Position numbers and translations under genes: made by a program
Shown: positions 16,980-24,012 of the stretch, in pieces
How the letters are laid out: each line of letters opens with the position of its first letter
How positions within the stretch are numbered: the stretch's first letter is position 1
Notes under the pieces: generated by a model
Database searches by the model: none
What the model was told of the DNA's origin: nothing
Seen by the model: the letters and a program-made list of their open reading frames with translations, nothing else
Origin: DATFMP01 sp041477795
Lineage (GTDB): Bacteria > SAR324 > JACQKK01
NCBI GenBank assembly: GCA_041477795.1
Contig: JBGOUY010000001.1
Coordinates: 1 to 38,412, forward strand
Reading direction: 5' to 3'
DNA length: 38,412 bases

Positions 16980-17165
16980 TTATTCGGCCAGCACTCTCTG
17001 CACCACGCTCACCCCCACCCCCAGCTCGATAGCGATCCGCCGTATCCCCTTGCCCCCCTGTGCCAGCGCCGAACGAATTGCGTCCGCTCCCTCTGCGTCC
17101 ACCTTGGGCCGCCCCAGCCGCTTTCCGGTCGCAGCCGCCATGGCCAAGTCCTTCGCCACCGAGGC
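16980..17165 (-). pseudogene. serine recombinase 3'-end fragment (copy 2)
   Basis: The minus strand encodes GKRLGRPKVDAEGADAI, then ALAQGGKGIRRIAIELGVG and VSVVQRVLAE before a TAA. This is the complete C-terminal hinge and helix-turn-helix of a resolvase/invertase. Upstream of about 17165 the similarity stops, so the catalytic domain is missing. Together with the copy at 15850-15965, in the same orientation, it brackets the GFA and OsmC sequences. Confidence 0.75.
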
Positions 17166-17500
17166 CGCCGTGCGTATCACTTTGCACGCGGTGCAGGTGC
17201 ACAGGCCGTTCGGCATCAGCCGGGAGGGACAGGTGGAACGCGACTACCGCTCCGCCCGGATCCTCACCATCCCGGACCGCACGACCCAGATCGACCAGCT
17301 CATCATCGGACGCAATCTGCTGGGTCTGGATGCCTGCGGCGAGGTCAAGGGGCCGCCCGTCACGTCGCCCGTTCGGGCAGAAGGACGATGCCGAAGCCCG
17401 GCGGTCAATGGAGGCGGGTGACCTGGGCAGCCCCGCCCCCGATGCCCCCGAGGGATGCACAGGTTGCGGCACCCAATCGTCCAGGCGATTGATAGTGCGG
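17166..17500. other. region between recombinase scrap and att-like repeat
   Basis: About 335 bases. A plus-strand frame at about 17230-17345 reads ERDYRSARILTIPD and then LIIGRNLLGLDACGEV, which looks protein-like, but I know no family for it and it has no start signal. It could be a scrap of a mobile-element gene. Confidence 0.3.
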
Positions 17501-17502
17501 GA

Positions 17503-17632
17503 ATTGAGTGGAGGCGGCGGGAATCGACCTGTGAATGACTTGGCACCGAACCCTGCCGCAACCTCTCTCATATCACGTCGCTTGCTGAATCGGCGACTGT
17601 GCATTTGATGGAGGCGACGCCTCGGTTTATGA
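17503..17632 (-). repeat. att-like direct repeat, copy A (tmRNA 3'-end-like)
   Basis: On the minus strand, 17527 to 17508 reads TCGATTCCCGCCGCCTCCAC, which matches the T-loop and acceptor end of betaproteobacterial tmRNA (ssrA) except that the final CCA is replaced by CTCAA. About 93 bases to the right lies GCATTTGATGGAGGC (from 17601). Both blocks recur at 26854-26990 in the same orientation and with nearly the same spacing. The ssrA 3' end is a well-known attachment site for integrases, so this is probably a decayed att site. Confidence 0.55.
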
Positions 17633-17739
17633 GTTATGCGTAGCAATGTGAAGGGAAGGAACGGCAATTCGCCCTGTGGACACGCGGCCCCTGGGTGGAA
17701 TCGAAGAGGGCGGCCGAATAGCTTCGCACACTCGCTGAA

Positions 17740-17931
17740 TTGTCGAACCGGTTCGTGTACGCCGTGCGCCGCACCAATCTCACCAGAGCGGAAGGATTGG
17801 GGCTGCCTTCTTACGCTCTGAAGGACCTCGTCAACCTCAAGCAGCCCGATAGCGATGTGACAGGCGACTACCTCAAGCTGCCCCCAGAGAAACTGCGCGA
17901 GCCCACTCAGCAGGTGGAGGATAGGCTGCTT
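17740..17931 (+). pseudogene. phage-type (P4/DUF4102) integrase C-terminal fragment
   Basis: The plus-strand frame reads VRRTNLTRAEGLGLPSYALK, then LVNLKQPDSDVTGDYLKL and EKLREPTQQVEDRLL. It parallels the integrase end 'RRT...YALKxLVNHK...DVTxxY...ERLREPMQ'. The usual catalytic His of VNHK is Leu and the Tyr context is altered. The N-terminal two-thirds are missing. It lies just inside repeat copy A, as expected for a decayed integrative element. Confidence 0.65.
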
Positions 17932-18217
17932 CAGCCGGCGGAGGTGAATCGAAGCCAAGCTCTAAGGCCCGCAATTGACCGGGGACGGCGCTCAAGCAGG
18001 TTCAAACCGCGCAGAGGAGATGATTCCTGTGCTTGTGCAGTGCGGCCCTGCCATTCAAGAGCGGTGGAGGTCGCAGGGGCTTCGGCGATCCCACCGAGCG
18101 CGATCCCGCGACGGGACGGCAGGACGTCGCGAATGGCTACGCTTCCGCAGAAGCCGCCCGGACGTTGTACGGAGTGGACGGCATCCCTGCGCGGGAGTGG
18201 CTCCTCCCACCCGGCGT

Positions 18218-19555
18218 TCAAGGGAGCGCATCCAGGGAGTCGGCCAGGGCGCGCTCCAGGATCGACAACCCAGTGTCAAGTTCCTCGCGGGTAATGGTGA
18301 GCGGCGGGGCGATGCGGAACACGCTCCCGTGTCCGGCTCTGACCAGACTGGTGCTCAGACCCAGCTTGAGGCAGCGCCGGGCGACCGCCTGCGCCAGCTC
18401 CGGCCAGGGCTCGCGGTGCTCCCGGTCGTGCACCAGCTCCAGGCCCAGCAGCAGGCCCTGCCCGCGCACGTCGCCGACCGCCTCGAAACGCTGCCCCAGC
18501 GCTTGCAGTCCGTGCTTCAGGTAGGCGCCAGATTCGGACGCACGCTCGGCCAGGCGCTCGCGGGAGACCACTTCCAGCACCGCCAGACCCACTGCGGCCG
18601 GCAAGGGGTCCGAGACGTGCGACGTGTACTGCAGAAAGCCGCGCTCGTGGCAGGTGGCTTCGAGGGCGGCCGTGGTGACCGTGGCGGACAGGGGCAGCCC
18701 TGCCCCGAAGGTCTTGGAAAGGGTCAGGAAGTCCGGCACCACGTTGGAGCGCTCGAAAGCAAACAAGCTGCCCACTCGCCCCAGTGCGGTCTGCGACTCG
18801 TCCAGGATCAGCAGCAGGCCCCGCTCCTCGCACATTTCCTTAAGGCGTCGCAGGTATTCCGGCGCGAGTTCGATGATGCCGCCGGAGCTCAGGATGGGCT
18901 CGGCGATCACCGCAGCCGGGGCCCCCACGGACTGCCGATCCACCATCTCGAAGCCCACTTCAAGACAGGTGCGGTCGCAGGCGTCCCGGCAATGGCGGAT
19001 CGGGCAGCGATAGGCATTGGGGGTCGGCAGCGCCAGCGTGCCGGGCATCGCAGGACCGTAGCCGCGCCGCCCCCCGGAATAGGTGCTCGCACTGGAGCCT
19101 GCCGTCATGCCATGCCAGGAACGGTCGAACCCGATCACCTCGAAGCCGCCTGTGCTGAGCTTGGCCATGCGCAGCGCCGCCTCGTTGGCCTCGCTGCCCG
19201 TGCTCAGGAACATGACCTTGGCCAGGGGCGCCGGCAGCATCCCGATCAGGCGCTCGGCGAGCTGTAGCACGGGCGGAGAGAGCATTGTGCTGTACAGGTG
19301 AATCGCCTCGCGGCTGGCTTGACCGATGGCCTCGAGCACCCGGGGATGGCTGTGACCCAACGTGGCGCACATCTGTCCCGAGGTGAAATCCAGGATGGCC
19401 CGACCGTCCGTGTCGTAGAGCCAACAGCCAGTGGCGCGCGCAATCGTGACGGGTGCGAACTCGCCACCATAGCGGATCAGGTGGCGCGCTGCCGCTTCGT
19501 GGGTGAGGGCACTCTGCGACATGAAGGGAGGGGCTGACGGCGCGCGCGGATTCAT
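18218..19555 (-). CDS. dgdA: 2,2-dialkylglycine decarboxylase (class III PLP aminotransferase)
   Basis: A 445-residue PLP enzyme that decarboxylates 2,2-dialkylglycines such as 2-aminoisobutyrate and transfers the amino group to pyruvate. It follows the Burkholderia cepacia enzyme along its length as I recall it: HLIRYGGEFAP near the start, ILDFTSGQM with the active-site Gln (about 60), SWHGMT with Trp147, EPILSSGGIIEL, LLLILDE with the PLP Asp252, LTLSKTFGAGLPL with the PLP Lys281, TSHVSDPLPAAVG and FRIAPPLT with the substrate Arg. The alkali-metal site residues also appear kept (HLYSTMLS, THxVSDP region). ATG 19555 is chosen (weak AGGTG upstream); ATG 19522 also fits. It stands alone, with a transposase scrap upstream. 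No DgdR-type LysR regulator is seen. Confidence 0.85.
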   Translation of the reverse strand: MNPRAPSAPPFMSQSALTHEAAARHLIRYGGEFAPVTIARATGCWLYDTDGRAILDFTSGQMCATLGHSHPRVLEAIGQASREAIHLYSTMLSPPVLQLAERLIGMLPAPLAKVMFLSTGSEANEAALRMAKLSTGGFEVIGFDRSWHGMTAGSSASTYSGGRRGYGPAMPGTLALPTPNAYRCPIRHCRDACDRTCLEVGFEMVDRQSVGAPAAVIAEPILSSGGIIELAPEYLRRLKEMCEERGLLLILDESQTALGRVGSLFAFERSNVVPDFLTLSKTFGAGLPLSATVTTAALEATCHERGFLQYTSHVSDPLPAAVGLAVLEVVSRERLAERASESGAYLKHGLQALGQRFEAVGDVRGQGLLLGLELVHDREHREPWPELAQAVARRCLKLGLSTSLVRAGHGSVFRIAPPLTITREELDTGLSILERALADSLDALP

Positions 19556-19726
19556 GGGGCACCTGGATGAGGGGGGCGGCTCTCCCGAGCCTTGTCGCGC
19601 ATTGAGACCGTGGCGGACTGGACGGCGCGACCCGGGCAGCCGGGTCCAGGTGAACATTCCATAAGAATCGTGAAAAACGCCAGGACTGCGGAGGAGAAAC
19701 GGGCTCGTGCTGGCTGCCAATGGCAG

Positions 19727-19872
19727 TAGGCCTGTTCCTGGGCCAGCCGGCGCTCCGCCCGCGCGGTGAATTCCAGCCCGTTGTCCGAGCGGGTGTGCTT
19801 AGGTGAACCGTGGCGTACGAAGACCTCGGTCGGTGTGTGCAGCACGTCGACCGAGCGCTGGCGCCGCCGCAA
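19727..19872 (-). pseudogene. IS3/IS481-type transposase fragment (DDE domain)
   Basis: The minus-strand frame reads EVFVRHGSPKHTRSDNGLEF followed by TARAERRLAQ. This is the second-aspartate region of rve-type transposases (FxxHGxPxxIRSDNGxEF). Only about 45 residues remain, with neither the first Asp nor the final Glu region. It abuts the truncated second tctA at about 19875, so insertion of this element probably destroyed that gene. Confidence 0.75.
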
Positions 19873-19879
19873 AGTGGTG

Positions 19880-19990
19880 ACCAGGCAGCACGCCCACCGC
19901 GACGCCCGCGGCCTTGTCCAGAAGCGCCGCGGGGAGGTTGCCGGGCGGCAGCGCGGCCTGCGGCCCGCTGGCGAGGTGCTCCAGCCGCAT
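19880..19990 (-). pseudogene. second TctA, N-terminal stump
   Basis: An ATG at 19990 overlaps the tctB stop by one base (TGATG). The frame gives MRLEHLASGPQAALPPGNL then PAALLDKAAGVAVGVLPG, which parallels the start of the intact TctA upstream (QPGNLLAALLGTAGGIVVGVLPG). Similarity ends after about 37 residues, at a transposase scrap. A full TctA has about 500 residues. The stump shows that the transporter operon once continued into a second large membrane subunit. Confidence 0.7.
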
Positions 19991-20472
19991 CAGCTCAGCA
20001 CGTAGCGGTAAATCAGTTCCGTGATCCAGTTGTCCAGCGCGGAGCTGGGCAGCGACGCGTACATGAACGTCTTGAACACGATGAATATGAGCAGGGTGAC
20101 GCACAGCGACAAAGGCAGCAGCACCACGAAGCGCCGATAGCCCAGCAGATAGACGGCGGCTACGATGAACACCGCCGTGGCGGCCAGATAGCCGCCAAAG
20201 GTCATCGCCGGGATGTAGACCAGGGCCAAGCCCATCACCGCCAGGAAGTGCACCAGGTCCACCCCCTCCTCCACCACCGGAGCGTGCCGGTGCAGCCGTG
20301 CGCGCAGCGTCGAGACGAGGTACCAGCAACTGAACGCGAGCACCGCCCACGAGAGCATACGCGGCAACAGTGTCGCGTTGGGATCGCTGATACCGAAGGT
20401 GAGAGCCAGGAACGTTGCGCTCACGGCAATGAAGGCCAACGACACGAACAGGTCCCCCAACTGGCGACGCAT
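19990..20472 (-). CDS. tctB: tripartite tricarboxylate transporter small membrane protein TctB
   Basis: A 160-residue membrane protein with four hydrophobic segments (about 12-28, 36-54, 75-105 and 120-140), the length and topology of TctB. The ATG at 20472 has GGAGGTGAA directly upstream, an excellent ribosome site; an earlier in-frame start at 20499 has none. It pairs with the large TctA subunit and the periplasmic TctC to import carboxylates using the ion gradient. It follows tctA by about 96 bases and overlaps the stump of a second tctA. Confidence 0.85.
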   Translation of the reverse strand: MRRQLGDLFVSLAFIAVSATFLALTFGISDPNATLLPRMLSWAVLAFSCWYLVSTLRARLHRHAPVVEEGVDLVHFLAVMGLALVYIPAMTFGGYLAATAVFIVAAVYLLGYRRFVVLLPLSLCVTLLIFIVFKTFMYASLPSSALDNWITELIYRYVLS

Positions 20473-20568
20473 TTCACCTCCACAGATGATTCGCTCCAAT
20501 GCGCCCTGAGCGCGCCTTGCTGTCCCTGCCCAAAGAGCCCGCAGGCATCTGCTCCGCTGCGCAGCACC

Positions 20569-22104
20569 CTAGTCCATGGACTCGCCGACGGTCGTCTTGG
20601 GTCCCACGCGGAGCCGTCCCTGGGAGCGCAGGCGCGCCTTGCGGAGGCTCCAGGCCAGGGAGCCCAGCGCCAGCACCAGGAACACCAGGGAGATCGGGTG
20701 CTGGACGAAAATCAGCCAGCTGTTCTGGGACAAGGCCAACGAGCGCAGCAGGTTCTCCTCCAAGATCGGGCCCAGGATCATCCCCAGCGCCAGGGCGCCG
20801 AGCGGGAAGCGGTGCTGGGCCAGCACGTATGCGATGCCTCCGGCGATGACGGTCACCCACAGGTCCAACAAGCTGTTGCGGATGGCATACGAGCCAACCA
20901 TGCTGAAGACGATGATCAGGATCGCGACGATCGCCTTGGGCAGGGCCAGCACGCGGGTCCAGAGCCGCACACCCCCGAGCCCCAGGCCCAGCATCATGCA
21001 GTTGCAGATCAGGTAGCCGATGAACAGCGTATAGACGATGTCGGCCCGCTGGGCAAAAAGCATCGGCCCGGGCTGCAGCCCGTGCATGGTCAGCGCCCCC
21101 ACGTAGACGGCCGCGGCGGCGGAGCCCGGGATGCCCAGCGTCAGCAGCGGAATCAGCGAACCGCCCACGGTGGCGTTGTTGGTCGCTTCGGCGGCGACCA
21201 GCCCGTCGACGTTGCCAGTGCCGAAGCGCTCCGGGTGCTTGGAGAAGCGCTTGGCCTCCTCGTAGGCGATGAACGGCGAGGTTTCCGGCCCGATGCCGGG
21301 CAGGATGCCGATCCAGATGCCGATGGCCGAGGAGCGCAGCCCGTTGAGCAATTGCTCGCGCATCCTGCTCAGGGTCACTCGTTCGTTTCCGATGATCGGG
21401 GCCACCGCGGTGACGGTGCGTTCCTTGAGCGCCGAGGCCGCCAGCAGCAGCGCCTGAGGAATGGAGAATGCGCCGATCAGCACGGAAATGAACGAGATGC
21501 CGCCGGAAAGTTCCGCGAATCCAAGAGTGAAGCGGGGCACCCCGTACACCGGGTCCAGGCCGATCGTGCCGATCAGACAGCCGAACAGACCGATGATCAC
21601 GCCCTTGACCGGCTCATCTCCGGACATGGACACCAGCAGCGTCATGCTGAAGAGCACCAGCGCGGTATAGTCCGGGGGGCCGAACAACAAGGCCAGTTCG
21701 GCCAGCGGCGGCGACAGGAAGAGCAGCACCAGCCCTCCCAGGATTCCGCCGAAGAACGACGCCCAGGTCACGGTTTCCAGGGCCAGCCTGGACTCGCCGC
21801 GCTTGGTCATGGGATAGCCGTCCCACACGGTGACCACGGAGGCCCCGGTGCCCGGTGTGCCGATCAGCACGGCAGAGATCGAGCCCCCGTAGATCGCGCC
21901 GGCATAAATGCCGGCCAGCATGACCAGCCCCGCGATGGGTCCTGTCGCGTAGGTGACGGGCAGCAGCAGGGCTATTGCCATGGTGGCTGACAGCCCAGGC
22001 AGTACGCCCACCACGATGCCCCCCGCCGTGCCCAGCAGGGCCGCGAGTAGATTCCCTGGCTGGAACGCAATGCCGAGCCCGACGACGAGGTTGTGCATGA
22101 GCAT
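20569..22104 (-). CDS. tctA: tripartite tricarboxylate transporter large membrane protein TctA
   Basis: A 511-residue protein with about 11-12 hydrophobic segments. TctA hallmarks are present: GGIVVGVLPGLSATMAIALL near the start, YGGSISAVLIGTPGTGASVVT with the conserved GTPG, the long PxxxGIxxGILPGIGPE region as IGIWIGILPGIGPETSPF, and LIPLLTLGIPGSAAAAV. ATG 22104 is used; ATG 22098 is equally possible and neither has a strong ribosome site. Length is normal for the family (about 500). It is the main transport channel of the TTT system. Confidence 0.92.
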   Translation of the reverse strand: MLMHNLVVGLGIAFQPGNLLAALLGTAGGIVVGVLPGLSATMAIALLLPVTYATGPIAGLVMLAGIYAGAIYGGSISAVLIGTPGTGASVVTVWDGYPMTKRGESRLALETVTWASFFGGILGGLVLLFLSPPLAELALLFGPPDYTALVLFSMTLLVSMSGDEPVKGVIIGLFGCLIGTIGLDPVYGVPRFTLGFAELSGGISFISVLIGAFSIPQALLLAASALKERTVTAVAPIIGNERVTLSRMREQLLNGLRSSAIGIWIGILPGIGPETSPFIAYEEAKRFSKHPERFGTGNVDGLVAAEATNNATVGGSLIPLLTLGIPGSAAAAVYVGALTMHGLQPGPMLFAQRADIVYTLFIGYLICNCMMLGLGLGGVRLWTRVLALPKAIVAILIIVFSMVGSYAIRNSLLDLWVTVIAGGIAYVLAQHRFPLGALALGMILGPILEENLLRSLALSQNSWLIFVQHPISLVFLVLALGSLAWSLRKARLRSQGRLRVGPKTTVGESMD

Positions 22105-22444
22105 CGGTTCAGACCGTCATGAGTCCATCGTTTCCCGCAGTCAATGGGCGCTGCCTGCGCAGGACGGCGGCCCATCCCGGCAGCCATTTCCCGGGCGGAC
22201 TGCCCGGAGGGTCGCGGCGCAAGCCTTGGCCGCTCCGGGGCCGCTCCCATCCTGCCACGAGTTCGCCCCCACTCCGCAAGCGCGAGTCCAAGCCGCGCGG
22301 GCCTGGGCCGGCTCACTGCGCCGTGCTTCCCTGCCGCGCGAACGCGTCCGGCCCTGTCGCAGGCCCGGCAAGTCCATTGTGTTGGCCGGCAATACAGCCC
22401 GGCGCAAAGCTCCCGGCGCGGCGGCAGACCCGGGCCCGCTGCGG
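22105..22444. other. intercistronic gap between tctC and tctA
   Basis: About 340 bases of very GC-rich sequence with no supported gene. This is a long gap inside what is normally a compact tctC-tctB-tctA operon. Short dyads occur but no terminator with a T-run was found. Confidence 0.4.
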
Positions 22445-23446
22445 CTACTTCATCTTGCCAATGCTCTTGAAGAACGCGATCTGCGTATCGCGTGCCGTGA
22501 CGTAGGCCTTCTGGGTGTCCGCCGCATTCATGGGATTGAGCGGATCGCCCAGCTTTTCGAAGGCGGCCTGGGTCTCGGGATCCCGCAGGGTTTCCAGGAA
22601 GGCGGCTTCCAGGTAGCGGATCCGATCCTTGGGCGTACTGGGCGGAACGCTCAGGAAGCGCCAGATACCCCACAGGTTGCCGCCGACGGGAATGCCCAAC
22701 TCGGAGAACGTTGGCGTGTCGGGGAACTGGGGATGGCGACGGTCATCGGCCACGGCAATCGCCTTGACCTGGCCCGCGTCGGCGTACTGCGAGAACTCGA
22801 CGATGAGGCAGGTGGTGATGTCGATCTGCTTGCCGAGCAGCGCGACGACGCCGGGCTTGCCGCCCTGAAAGGGCACCATGTTCATCTTCACGCCCAGGTG
22901 GCGCTCCACGTCGTTCGCAAGGAATTGGAACACGTTGTCGGGCGTGACGCCCATATTGACGTTCTTACCGTTCTTGCGGATGTAGTCGATGATCTCCTTG
23001 GGGCTCATCTTGCCGAGCGCCGTGTCCGGGTTGACGACCCAGAAGAGCGGCGAGAAGTTGATGGATGCGATGGGCAGGAAGTCTGCCAGATCGAACTGTC
23101 CAGCCCGCAGCAGCGCATCCGGATACAGCGTATTGGCCACCACACCCACGGTGTAGCCATCGGCTGGCGAGCTCTTGGCCAGCCAGGTATGCCCCACCAG
23201 ACCGCCGCCACCGGTGCGGTTCACCACGACCAGCTTGGCGCCCACGTACTTCTCGGCGTGCTGGGCCAGGGTGCGCGCCGTGACGTCCATGCCCCCGCCC
23301 GCGGGATACACCACCACTACCTCGATGGGCCGCCGCGGGAAATCCGCCGGCTTCAGCGCCTGCAACTGGGCACTCTGTGCCGCCGCCAGCGTGGCAAGTG
23401 CCAGCAGCCCGGCGCCGGCCAAAACGATCGCGATGCACGTACGCAT
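22445..23446 (-). CDS. tctC: tripartite tricarboxylate transporter substrate-binding protein (TctC/Bug family)
   Basis: A 333-residue periplasmic binding protein. A signal peptide (about 1-23, AGAGLLALATLAAAQS) precedes FPRRPIEVVVVYPAGGGMDV, the Bug-family ligand loop, then VVVNRTGGGGLVG and SPADGYTVGVV. All are hallmarks of the greatly expanded Burkholderiales family. AGGAGG lies 9 bases before the ATG at 23446. It delivers a carboxylate, or a related anion, to TctA/TctB. The ligand cannot be read. It is 95 bases downstream of the CoxG-like gene and may share its transcript. Confidence 0.92.
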   Translation of the reverse strand: MRTCIAIVLAGAGLLALATLAAAQSAQLQALKPADFPRRPIEVVVVYPAGGGMDVTARTLAQHAEKYVGAKLVVVNRTGGGGLVGHTWLAKSSPADGYTVGVVANTLYPDALLRAGQFDLADFLPIASINFSPLFWVVNPDTALGKMSPKEIIDYIRKNGKNVNMGVTPDNVFQFLANDVERHLGVKMNMVPFQGGKPGVVALLGKQIDITTCLIVEFSQYADAGQVKAIAVADDRRHPQFPDTPTFSELGIPVGGNLWGIWRFLSVPPSTPKDRIRYLEAAFLETLRDPETQAAFEKLGDPLNPMNAADTQKAYVTARDTQIAFFKSIGKMK

Positions 23447-23541
23447 GCTTGGTTCCTCCTGTTTACTCCCCCCATTCGCGCCTTTGAGACTGCCTTCGGC
23501 CGCTGCCCGGCGACGTCATCCGACGGGTCGTTCGGCCGTGC

Positions 23542-24000
23542 TCAGGCAGCCCCTTCCCTTTCGAGACGAGAGCGGACGTCCTGTGCCATGCGCCGCTGGA
23601 GTTCCTTGCCCTTGAGCTTCAGGACGAAGTTGCCAACATTGGCCAGCACGCCGCCGATCTCGGCATTCATGATGTACGTGATGTGCGTGGCGGCCCCTTC
23701 CAGTGGCGCCAGTTCCACGATCATGTCCACGCGCACGTCGCTGGAGATGGTCTTGCCCTTGCCGGTGCCGGCCAGGTGCAGCCGCACGGGCTCCTGCTTC
23801 TCCACGACCTCCAGGTCAAAGGCGAAGGTGGCCTTGAGCTGGGCCACGCTCTGCTCCACCTCGCCCTGCACGCGCCGATCGCCTTCCCACTGCGCCGCCT
23901 TGCAGCCCGGCAGCCAGGCGGGCATCAACGTCTCGTCCCAGAACGATGCCCAGACCCGCTGCACCGGTGCCTTGATGTCGAACTCCCCGCGGAATTCCAT
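23542..24000 (-). CDS. CoxG/SRPBCC-family protein
   Basis: A 152-residue single-domain protein that starts MEFRGEFDIKAPVQRVWASF, followed by LMPAWLPGCKAAQWEGD. This is the opening of the CoxG (CO dehydrogenase subunit G) branch of the SRPBCC/START ligand-binding fold. No CO dehydrogenase or other molybdenum hydroxylase gene is nearby, so the name gives no function here. It starts 12 bases after the flavoprotein stop and probably acts with it, for example in binding a hydrophobic intermediate. The Shine-Dalgarno (GAGAAG) is weak, consistent with coupling. Confidence 0.85.
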   Translation of the reverse strand: MEFRGEFDIKAPVQRVWASFWDETLMPAWLPGCKAAQWEGDRRVQGEVEQSVAQLKATFAFDLEVVEKQEPVRLHLAGTGKGKTISSDVRVDMIVELAPLEGAATHITYIMNAEIGGVLANVGNFVLKLKGKELQRRMAQDVRSRLEREGAA

Positions 24001-24012
24001 GGCGACTTCTCG

